64,000 nucleotides of DNA from Amaurobius ferox (taxonomy: Eukaryota > Arthropoda > Arachnida > Araneae > Amaurobiidae): NCBI GenBank assembly GCA_951213105.1, contig OX578137.1:76731104-76795103 (forward strand), given 5' to 3'. The notes beneath the pieces were generated by a model, which saw only the letters and a program-made list of their open reading frames with translations, searched no databases and had not been told where the DNA came from. The first letter of the stretch is position 1. Every line of letters begins with the position of its first letter. Both the position numbers and the translations under genes were made by a program. Below, one piece after another: positions 33,301 to 45,300 of the stretch.

Positions 33301-36300
33301 TATTTATTTTTTAATAAAAATTAAAGCAAAAATGTTTTTATAGAAATAGACTGCTTTTTAAAAATTGAGCAATTTTTGCTGAACTTTTTTATCATTAACA
33401 TGTTTTAATAACTTTTTATTGAGATACGTAATGCGAATAAAGATTCTCAATCTTGAATATAAAATAAGAGTTTTATCTCTTACTTCTGGGAAGTTCACTT
33501 TCATACTGCAGAATAATTTATGACTTATTTTAGGTTGCCTATTTAGCTCATTCCCAATTGTAAAACACTATTTCAAATTTTTTGACTGTGTCTAGCTAAG
33601 TATTCGAAAGCACTGTAAGTCCTCCTCTAATGAAACATGTAATCCAAGATTTTTCCCGAACTTCATTGTCTTTATTTTTGGATATGGGTTATTTTGTTCT
33701 AAAGGGCAAATATCCAGCAATATACTCTATAACATTCTCCTTAATATTTTTCTCTGAAGAACATTTTTCATGAACAAATGAATAATTTGGATTAAGGTCG
33801 CTGTATTCTTGCTGGTTTTTTTTTTTCATGAAGGAATAATCCTTTTAAGCAATGTAGTAAGGATATGTGTTTTTTCACACTCTGTTATGTTTTTTCACAC
33901 TCTGTTACGTCCGGCCATCCATCTTGCTGCTCTATGTCTTCGGACGAGTCGGTTGGCCTGGGCTTTCGACACTCTGTTACGTTTCTGTGTTTAGAAGGCA
34001 GCACAAGTTGGCCACTTAGGAGCCGAAGACGTAATCGGAATTTGAACTGACTGGGTCCAGGATGATCATAAGTGTGGCCCATACCTCATATGACAGATAA
34101 AAAACTCTCTAAATAATCTTGATTTAAACTAGAATTCAAACATCCCAAGTTTTCTCATCATTATGGCAATTAGCAATTGCACAAGTTAGCATCACACTTC
34201 ACAAATACAACACTTTTGCCAAAAATAGACGAAAAACAAGCTTGAAAATAATTTACCATTATTAATGCTCACGAAAGATCCACGTGAAAGAAAGCAGGGA
34301 AATAGCCACTTTGACGTCACAACCTTCCTCCCCTTTCAGTGGACTGATCCCGTCTCCCCGGATGGACCAACCTGCAGTATTCTACAAACCTTGCCATTAC
34401 ACTAGGTCTAGCTATTCTCAAGATATTTTAGTTCTTTTATATTTTCTCTAAGCCACTTTTGAAAATAAGTCCAGTTACCAAATGAGAACGAAAATTGTAT
34501 TAAAAGTGAATTAAATTTAATTTAAATAAAGAGAACGTGGATATGAGTCCGCAGGGAAAGTCATGTGCTGCCCACTCAGATTTTTAATTTTTGTTTAACT
34601 TATTTTTTTTCAAAATTTTTATCTTCCAACCTTATTAGTAGTTGGTAGGAGTGCTGGTAAAGACATTACCCAAATTAATTCTTTGAAGCTTAAAAAATTC
34701 CCCACTTTAACAAAATTTATTTTCCCAAGTTAAACTCCTGCTGCTTAAATTTGAACTATCAATTAAGTATCTAACCAAATTAAAATTTCAACATGCTTCA
34801 TAGTTTTATTTATAAATTATGTTAAAATCTTAATAATTTAAATGTTTTTGCTTCGTTGTAAAATTTTTTGTAAGCTTTTGTAAATTCTCATGGAATCTTA
34901 GGAATATGCTTTCGGAGTCCCAAAGTTCCGTGGAACTTTGGTTGGGAATCACTGTGTTAGACACTGACAGCTAACCAATGATTCTAATCAAATTATTCCT
35001 CAAAAACTGCTGCTGTGAAACATAATTAGTAAAAACTTTTGATAAATACAAAAATAAACTGGTCTACTAGTTTCAAAGGCAAATAATAGAGTTGTTGACT
35101 TGACTTGAGTGAGGTCGCATGTCAGTCTTGAAGAAGCTATTATTTGCCTTTGAAACTAGTACAATCATTGTAGGTTAAAAGTTTATATATAATCTGCTCT
35201 AAAAAATGAAATATAACATTGTTTATAAAGACTAGCATCTCAATCCTGCCGTCATTCCCAATGAGAAACAAAAACGGGCACAATGCGCATGCTCACGGAC
35301 TCTTCCCTCTCCTGTGCTTCAATATTTTGTCAAGGGGTGATATAAATAGTGCAGAAGCTGAAGATACAATGTTACGATCGAAATCGTAGCTGACAGTTTG
35401 ACATGCTTAGTACAATATGTACAGTGTTGCCTTGGATTTTAATGTTCGTTCTGAGATTTTACGATTTTTAGGTATTGTCAATTTGTAATGTAATGGTTGA
35501 ATGGTAAACTAAAAAATGTAATAAAAAAATGTAATGGTTGAATGTAAATGATGAACTGCCCTCTATTTTTTAAATTCTAATCCAATTTTAAATGTATATT
35601 AAAGGAAAGTTTTATTTTAAATTATATAAGATTTTATGATTTCGTAATTTATACACTGGAAAATTAGATTCTTAATTTTACACAAAAGTGGAAAAAAAGG
35701 TATTTTCTTATCGCTACTTATGTGAAGTTATTCAATTGCAAGTTTACTTTAATTCCTGTGTCTCAGGTGTGGATTAAACAGGGATTTTAAAAGAGGGGGG
35801 CGATTTGCATGAATATATTATTTTGAAAACGCTCTGTGTGCTGTAATACATAATGATAAGCTACTGGGGGAGGAATAACTCCAGGCGCGGATATCGCCCC
35901 CCCCCCGTCATGTTTGAGTGTCGCATTTAACACTATATTTTTAAAAATATTTTGTACCTAAAACATTGATAGATATGCAACGGCATCCCCCCCCCTCCTG
36001 GATTATTAACCTGTAAATCCGCCCCTGAAAACCTCCCTGTTCCCTCTCAAACCCCTATACTTGAGAAGAGGTATAAATAAATGGAAAAGGAGATGACTCA
36101 AATGTTTTCAAGTGTTTATTATTTCAAGTGTTAATGTTTTCAAGTGTCTATTATATCGCATGGTAAAATTACGCACACACAGCGAGCACGAAAATCTGCT
36201 GAATCCAGAAACAGTATCCGCGTTTTCAGACATTCTCGTTAAACACAAAATTGACGAAAAACGTGCTTAAAAAATTGTTAAATGTTAACACAGAAAAAGA

Positions 36301-39300
36301 AAACAGAGTTACCAAATCATTATGGAGGGGGAAAATTAGTCATAACATTAGCGAAAAATAGCTCAAAACTAGCTCCCCTCTCTTCCAATTCCAAGACGTT
36401 ATAATCTTAGAAAGTAGCCCAATTTAGCGGGTAGACAGTAGAATAAGCATTACTGCTGGCAGTATTCAGGAATTTACGATATATTTTCTATTTACGATTG
36501 TAGTCGTAATGTTTTCATCGAAAGACGACGTTTTCGAAATTTTTGCATGACCCCTTAACGAAATATTAGGGTACACCAAAGATCAGAGTCTCCGAGCATG
36601 CGCGTTCCGCCGGTTTTTGTTTCCCATTGGGAATGACGGCAGGATTGAGATGCTAGTTTTATAAAGTTGTAACTTCTATTTGTCTATAAAGTTGATATCA
36701 GAAAATGTAAATAATCTTTTATTTTCAGGAAACTGTAGTTTTAGTAGAGTTAAATGGAATAATAGATCCTAATTTTCTACTTCAAGAACAAGCCCCTACT
36801 AAAATATTGGTATAAATATTTTCTGAATTATCCTTTTTAATCTAGAATGTTGAATTTTTAACAGATTTTTTATTTTGTCTACCACTCTGTAGTTTAAGTT
36901 TAAAATTTTTATGTAATGCTATGAATACATAAGAATCACCATAATTTTCAAAGCAGCAATATCATTTGCTAGTTTAAAACATAATTTTATACGGGGTTCG
37001 AGTTGTGTTTAATGCTAAAATTTCATTATTTTTTTATTCCTGTGGACAAATGTAAATACTTTTACAATATTTTATTACTTCTATAAATGACCATGGATAA
37101 AAATTTTTGTTTTTAAAACAGCAATCAATAATAATGTAAAGCTATCATCTGGTTTTAGTGGTAAAATGTTAGGAAAAATTGAGATAGGTTAAATTTAGAA
37201 GCATCTTTCTTTCATAGAGTGGAATGGATCATGCTATTAAAAAATATTTTTTAAAAGAGAAAATGCATCTTAGTTATTAAAAGTTACATGAGTTTGTTCA
37301 CACCTTCAATTAATTTGCTGTTTGATATATACCACTAGTTAGAAAGGAGGAGTCATAACCTCCATTTGATGAATAATTACATTGGTTTTCCATTGGCTCT
37401 ATATTGGAAAATTAAATTCAGCTCTGTAGACTCCTTCATTTGATCCTCAATGCCTTTCAAAGATCCTGGCTATACCTATGAATAAAGTGGATGTAACGTC
37501 ACTAAAACAATGCATTTTCAAGTATTTCATAGTCAATTTCAATAGTCAATCTGCAGATTTCAATGTTGTTGTTGAGACCCAGACTGTCCGACCTACCAGA
37601 AAGGTATAAGGTGACCGTTTGGACGGCCGGGAAGTGCCACCCAATTTGGACCGGAACCCAGTGAGGAAGGCATCCACAGGGACTGTACCTTCCTTCCCCT
37701 ACCAACAACCTCTCGGAAGGACTTACGGACCCACATGTTTAACGTGATTGTACTCCGCATGAACACGGCGGCAGTTGTGGCAGCATGCAAACCACCGGGC
37801 TACTGCGCCCAAAATGTTCCAACAGCACGCTGTGTTCCCAGGTGGTCACCCATCCAAGTACTAACCGCGCTCGATGCTGCTTGACTTCGGTGATCTAACG
37901 AGAATCAGTGTTTTCAGCATGGTAGGGCCGTTGGCCTCAGATTTCAATGTGAATCAACATTTTAAATTCATTATTTTTTTATTAGCAAAAGCTTAAATTT
38001 TGCTTAAATTAAGACAAGATTCAGAATGGTTATTCTGACAAAATTAATAAGTGGTAATGGATAAAAAAATCTTATAGCAACAAGTTTTTAATGTGAATCA
38101 AAATTTTAGATCAGTATAAAGCTTTAATTTTAGAAATTTTTGCATACTAAACAGAGGGAGATATCTTTTGCAAAAGCCAGATAAAGAATGCTGACTTTAA
38201 AAAAATTGATAGGCATTAATAAATAAAAAATCTTTTAATATTTAGTTTGTGAAACAAAATTAGTGATTTGATTGATCCCGTGTGAAACAGAAGTTCAGCC
38301 TCAATAAGGGGAGCAGCTCATATAACTTGAATAGATCAGTGGATAGGATAGAGCTGATGATTAAGAAGTTATAAATGCAAACTTACTCTGTGCAAAATTT
38401 GTACTGAGCCTATTATTTATCAAGATCTGTCCATCAAGATTTTTTAGAGGGACTCAAATAATTTTTTCTTTAAATAGAAGTTTGAGTGTTTTATGCAAGT
38501 TAAGAAGATAAACTGTATAAGGTGAAAAGACATTTTTGCACAAAATAAATTATTTTATATAAAATTAAAAGCTGTTTAAATATACTTGCTTGTAATTGAA
38601 TGAGTAAATATCACAATAAAGAAGACACAATGTGCTGTGCAAGATGAATTAAGCATATATTTAGTGCTATTAAAATATTTTTATTTACTAGAACTAGCGA
38701 AAACATTTCATATTTTTATAAATTTTGGAGAACTTAACACTGAAAGAATGGGCTTCTTAAAATTTTACTTGTTTTTTTTTAAGAACGAGTTAAAATATCA
38801 CTTGTATCCTTTTAATTCTTATTCATTCTTTTTCTTTACAACAAAGCACACATGCACATACACACACACATTTGCCCCCTGCCATCTTCCAATTTTCTGT
38901 TCAAAGTTAGAAAACTCAATGATCAAAGAGTTGTTAATAAAGCTATTTGCTTTTCAGAAAAACAGTTGGAAAAGAGTATTATATTCTATTTTTTAATTAA
39001 TTAAAAAGAATAAAAAAATATCGAAAAATTTTCCAGAAAAACATAGTGGAAAATTTTCTGATCCATATCTGTACAAAAAATACTTAAATTTTTTTAATAT
39101 TTAGGTATTTCAAAAAAAATTGTGATAATTAAAATTTATTGATTATTTAAACATAATTTATATTTTATCTATTTATAATTTTATTTACTATTTGTTTTCA
39201 AAGGGTATTGAAACTGAAGAACCGATACTTCAGATCGGTCACTATATATTGTCTGGACAATATGAAGACACTTTAGGAACTGTTGTAGCTTATGAACCTA

Positions 39301-42300
39301 TTACATCTACAGACAAGGAAGGTAATATTTATTTGTGTACCTTTTCATGTAAAAAATAAATAAATAGATAAATAAGAAAATAAAATATCCTCAAATAACT
39401 TATGAACTTTTGATTTTTAGAATGTAACTAATTTTGTTTTCCAGACTTGACTGATCAAATTTTAATCATAATTTACATAAAATACTCTCTAGACTAATTT
39501 TGAGTATTTCAAAATTTAAATTAAAGCATATATTAGATTTATCTTTATAGCATAGTGAATTCTGTTAAAAATGTTTATATTTTATATTTGGAAGCAAAAT
39601 CATCAATCAACTTGTGATGAATAACCTGATGCCCAAACATTTCTTTAAGAGACCTGGCATACTCTGTTAACCTGTCTATTTCTTGAAATTTGACTTATAC
39701 AGGATTCAACCATTAACCAATTAATAATATATAGATAAATGCTGTGGAGTTATTTTTAAGAAGTAAATGCTTTAGAAGAATTCAAGAGCAAGAATTATCA
39801 TCATCATCATCATCATCATCATGGTACTACAGCCCTTGTAGGGCCTTGACCTCCTTTAAGATTTTTGACCATTCCTTTCTATTAGCCGCTTTCCTCTTAT
39901 AATTGCTAACACCAAGCAATTTCAAATCCTCCTCTATCTGCTCCTTCCATCTGACCCTAGGTCTTCCTCGAGATCTTGACCCTCCTGGGTTTCCTTCCAA
40001 AAGCCTTCTAGTGACTCTCCTCCATTCTCATCATATGTCCGAGAATTCTTTTTTTTCTTATAGTTGTAACAATATCTATCTCTTTATGCTTTCGTAAACC
40101 TCTTTATTTGTTCTACTCTTCCAATGTCCATTTTCACATATTGCTCCAAAAATTCGCAGCAGAATTTTTCTTTCTCATATTCCCAAAAGATCGGTATCTC
40201 TTTTAATTAATGTCCAAGTCTCCAATCCATATAGAACAATTGGTCTTATTATCACTTTATAAATGAGTATTTTGAGTTTAATATTTACATAACTTGACCT
40301 CAATAGTTTCTGTAAGGCAAAATAACATCTGTTTTCAGTAGAAATTCTTGCTCTAATTTCTAGTTTAATCTCATTATTATCAGTAACAAGTGAATCCAAA
40401 TATTTAAATTCCTTAACTGTTTCACAGTTTATTCCTTCACAGTCAAAAAGTTTAATACCTTGAAATCTTTCACTATTTCTAGTATTTACCATATACTTAG
40501 TTTTTGAGTCATTCACACTTAAACCAATTTCCCTTGAAAACAAAAGCAGATAAGAACAACACTCGCTGAGTGTCCTTTGGTTTCTGCACAGCAAAACCAG
40601 ATCATCTGCAAATGCAAATATTTGACAAGTTCTGTTAAAAATTGTCCCTCTGGGTTGAATATTGGTTTTTTGGATTACATATCCAAACACAAGTTGAACA
40701 GACCAGTTGACAGTGGATCTCCCTGTCTCAACCCTTTTTTTATATTGAATTCTTCTGATAATGTGTTTTGAATTCTTATTTTTGTTGAAGTATTAGAGAG
40801 AGTCAATCGAATCAATCCTATTAACTTGGGGTGAATACTCAACTCCTTTAAAATCAAAAACAACTTAGCTCTGTCAATACTATCATAAGCTTGTCTAAAA
40901 TCGATAAAAAGTTGATGAATATCGATGTTAAATTCGTAACATTTCTCTAGTGAGCAAGAAGAATACATGGAACAATATGTCTGAGAACAGAGAAGTTTCG
41001 GGATACTCTTGACAGTTATAAATAAATAGCCTAACAATTATGCAACATTGATACTAACTGGTAAAGTAGCTCTGCAGTCAAAATAGGGATATTAATGCCA
41101 TGCTTTACTTTTATAAAATTTGAAGGAGAAAATCAAAGCACCTGACTTAAAAGTGCTTAACTTTTTGTTATCAGGGAGTACCAGAACTATATTATATTCT
41201 CCTGGAGAGCACAAGCACTGTGATAAATTCTTTCATTCTTCCATCACAATATTAATTTCTCAAAAATTATTCATTTGTTACTATTTTCAATAAGTGACAA
41301 AGGAATAATTTTTGTTGATAAATATATACATAATTTTATGTATGTATTAAAATTATTCATTATATTTCAATAATGTTTTAGAACTTTTTAATGTTGTTTG
41401 AAAGCTTATGTGAGATTTAAATGAGGGTTTAGATAAAACTTTACAATTTGTTTAGAATTTATTTCTTCTTGCCCTGATTGTAAATATTGAGTAAAGGTAA
41501 TAAAAATACTATAATTATCAATCAGCAGAAGAGTTATATATATTTAATTTTTATAATAAAGCCTTTGAAGTAGCTATAAGATTTTTTCTTAATTAAAGAT
41601 TTGATATTTCAAATGTATGTTTCGGTTAAAAATTAGTTAATTTATCTACTTAAAGTATAGGATACATAACACTCTTTATGGCAGAAGTTTCTCATTGGCA
41701 AAATTTTGAAAGTGATTGCTCAAATTAAACATTCGTAAGCTGTACTCTATGACTTTAAGATGAGCACTTATTTAACAAAAGATTTAAACTCCATAACAGT
41801 GAATCACCTCTGTGATCTGTTATATTAACTCTGAAGTTGTTGTAGATTTTGCCACATTTTTCTGTTTGTATTACCAAAAAAATCAAATTAATTTATAATA
41901 ATCTTGTTTTAATGAAACAAACTGTGAGATTTAATTTTTATTTAAAAAATAGTTATTGTCTAGAGTTCAATATAATGATAAAATACAGTTTCAAGGAATT
42001 TTCTCACTTCCTTGATAATCTTTATTAGAATAAAATTTTAGTATATTGATAATATGTGACAGCAATTATCACCAGCTTCACAAATTGATAAAATACAGAT
42101 TTGTCAGTGAAGAAGCAAACCAGAAGTTTAATTTCAGAAAAATTAATTAAAGGTGCTTGGTTAATAAATGTTTCTACATGATTCTAATCTCTGTGAACAG
42201 TTAGCATAAGGAATAATATATATTTCTAATTTATTTTATTTAAGTATTGAATCATAAATAGTTAAAGACAGTAATTTGTTAGTTTTTAAACCTCAAAATG

Positions 42301-45300
42301 TAAACTAGCTATGTAGTATAAACAAGATCATTCTTACCTTTGTGAATTAGCCCAATGATCAGTATTCATAGAGGTGAGGGTGAATTATGTAAGTGATAAT
42401 TATTTAATATACAGATGTTGTAATACACAAGCTAAAAAAATATTTTATTAAAATTTAAAATACACACACACATATACATAAAAAATCTAACAAAAACAGA
42501 TTTTTTAAGTTTCTGATAAAAAAATAGAATTTTCCATGAGTTTTATGCGATTTTGATCTGAATTTAAATTCTCCGAGGATTCTAGGTTCTCTCTCTTTTT
42601 GTTGAAGCATATGAATCTGTTATCATAAATTAAAATGTCAAAATATTGAATTATCACCAATTTGGTGATCTTTTCCAATTAAACTATGTAATGCTCAAAC
42701 TGCTGTTTATGCAATAAAACTAATAAAACTTCATTTAAAGCAACATCTAATACAAAATTAATAGTGTTAACCAGTTTTGAAGGCAAAAAAAAATCAGCCT
42801 TTTCATCATAACAAGCAAGAAACGCAACCTTGACTTGTCAAAGCAAAATTGATAATTGCTGTTAGCGCAGCAAATGTAATTGAAGCAGGGACAGCGGATT
42901 GCCAACAACGAGAAGAGTAAAAAGAGATAAATATTAATAGAGGGAACGGAATGGGCAGAAGGATACTATGACTGAATAGTAAAATACCATAGAGCAATGC
43001 TTCTCAACCTTTGTGAGACCTCGGCTCGGTAAATTCTTATTTCGTAAGATGAGGGCCCAGTCCCAACAAATTTACTTGTAAATACCTTTGTAATTTTTTT
43101 TCAGTTTATACATTAAATAAATATTATTAATTAATCATATTTGTACATATAAAGCATATTTGTACATTTATGTATAGAATGTAGCATGCTGACAAATAAA
43201 GTTACATTTAAATAAGTTATCAATCATTGGACTAATGAAATCGTGTAGCATATTGTAATTTCCTTAGGCCAACATCATTAATTTGTGCTGATTTTCATTG
43301 ACATATTCCATTCTTATTACTAAAAATTTATAATATTATTTAGTATAAAAAATAGATTATTGTATTATTAAATCGATTTTACTGATGTTGGTTTGAAAAA
43401 AAAAATGGTATTGAGAGAGAAAATTATTTATCTATTGTAATTCACCGTAGAAGTTAAATGAGCAGTCTCTTATTCATATTAAAGTTTAAAAGTGGTTTGG
43501 TCACTGACATTTGCTACACAGATGGTATTTAGGTGTTCTGGTTCTGAGTTGTTCGACATATTCACGAATATAATCTCCTTAGACTATTTCCACTGTGAAA
43601 TATTTATTCATTAAAAATGCATATAGAACTTAAGTGACAAATTCCAGGAGAATCTCCCATAGCCTGGTATAATTGATGTCAGGGCCTGGTACCGAGACGT
43701 GCCCCTGCGGTTGAGAAACACTGCCATAGAGGAAAGTGAACGTCTAACTAAAAGATTCAATGCACTTGTTTAGTGAGTAAACCTACAAACATAAGTATCT
43801 TACTAAATTAAAAAAGGCAACTAATTGGTTTTGGAAATTACACGAGTTATATAAACTATTGTTTTACAGCATAGCTGGTTGGAACAAGTTGTGCTATATT
43901 TTCCAATTCACCTGTCTAGTTAGTGACGTTGTGTAAATTTTGTCGCCAAGCAGGAGGCCAATAAAAAGGCTTTTCTTATATTGTATTTTTAGATTGTTGA
44001 GTACAAATCTGACTTAAAATCTGGTTTTATAAGTCAACTGTGTTTCTGGTGTAATAAGGTGCCATGTTAGAAATTTTTAAATGTGCATGTTTAGATGTAT
44101 CCTCATATTTATCTCAAATTAGAAAATTTATTTTTCCTTTTAGGAAAAGAGATTAAAGATTATAAATTTGTATGCAAGACAGATAATAAATTATCCATGA
44201 AAAGAATATTTTTGCGAGAAAAGGTGAGAATGAAGAATTTTATTTTTCATTTTCAATATTATTACCACCTTTTTATATTTCTTTTTTACATATTAAAAAC
44301 TTGTGCATTTGTGTATTCTATGAAAACACGTAGGGGAATTATTTAACTAGATGTTTGTTTCAGTCTTAAATATTCATAATTTTAATAATCTAATTAATTT
44401 ATCATGATTTTTAAAACAGATAAACTATTTTGTTTTGATCAATTTCTACTAAATATTAATTGAAAATGAGCACATAAAGTGAATAATTTTCAAATTTAAT
44501 AATTGAACATGTAATGCTGCACAATTTTGTTTTTGCATGTATTAGTTAAATGTAAGGTAATTAAAAAAAAGTAATGTAATTAAATCACAAATTTAGTTAC
44601 AAAAAGACAAAGTGGGCCTACTGCCTGTTTTGTTGGTCTTTAAGTACTGACAAAAGGATTTCACATATTTTGAAACAGCTGTATGTTGCATAATTTTTCA
44701 TTATCCTTTGCCCAAATTGTTTATACCTTTTGTTAAATTTAAAATAGTTATATTTCTTCAATTTTGATTATAATTTTCAAAAATTTTTCACAATTTAAAA
44801 TTGATTCTGCCCCTTCCCCCTAAAAACACTAGTTTGATTGAACTAGCTGCATCTTACTTTTGGCAAAACCCATTTATATATATATTTTTTTATAAATTTT
44901 GCTTATGTACTTTCTAATAATGGAAACCAAAGAAAAAGTGCAAAATCTTAGTATGGTAAAATTAATATTACCTTGCTAGATGTAACTTTAATAGCATTTT
45001 TATGCATGAAAATTATAGCATTTTAAAAACATGTTATACCTTTACAAGCTGTACATATTATTTTGAGGAAAAATCAGCATTATGCAATCAAATCTGTTTA
45101 TAACAAATTTGTGAAAATGAAGTGAATCTATAAAAATGCCATTATTAGTAAAACAAACAAACAAAAAAAAAACAATGCTGCATACTTTTTCTGATGAATT
45201 TCTGACTTTAATAAACATTTTTATAGGCCCATACAATTTTATGATACACTGGTTTGACAATATCTGAAATTATACATTTTTATGCTTTTTCTTGAAAATT

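Larger units (their letters stand above)
30381..36728. other. GTF3C6 intron 1
   Basis: 6.3 kb with a tRNA-type SINE (31023-31305), a two-unit ~145-bp tandem repeat (32065-32350), two TIR elements with 9-bp duplications (32464-34393 and 35231-36657), a hAT end (34880-34954) and a perfect 25-bp hairpin (35065-35161). 30381-31000 and 31320-31900 show nothing recognisable beyond a G11 run at 30939-30949. Confidence 0.6.
36810..39203. other. GTF3C6 intron 2
   Basis: 2.4 kb containing the chimeric SINE at 37566-37937. The rest, 36810-37550 and 37950-39203, is AT-rich with no recognised feature. Confidence 0.6.
39322..44143. other. GTF3C6 intron 3
   Basis: 4.8 kb, with a LINE reverse transcriptase relic (39798-41040) and a short A-C modular repeat split by a hAT MITE (42820-43865). 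The stretch 41041-42810 is AT-rich with no recognised feature. Confidence 0.6.

Noticed and set aside
38637..38996. 119-codon plus-strand ORF upstream of GTF3C6 exon 3
   Set aside because: Phe/Leu/Lys-rich translation of AT-rich intron with no motif; it ends before exon 3 and is in no consistent splice arrangement.
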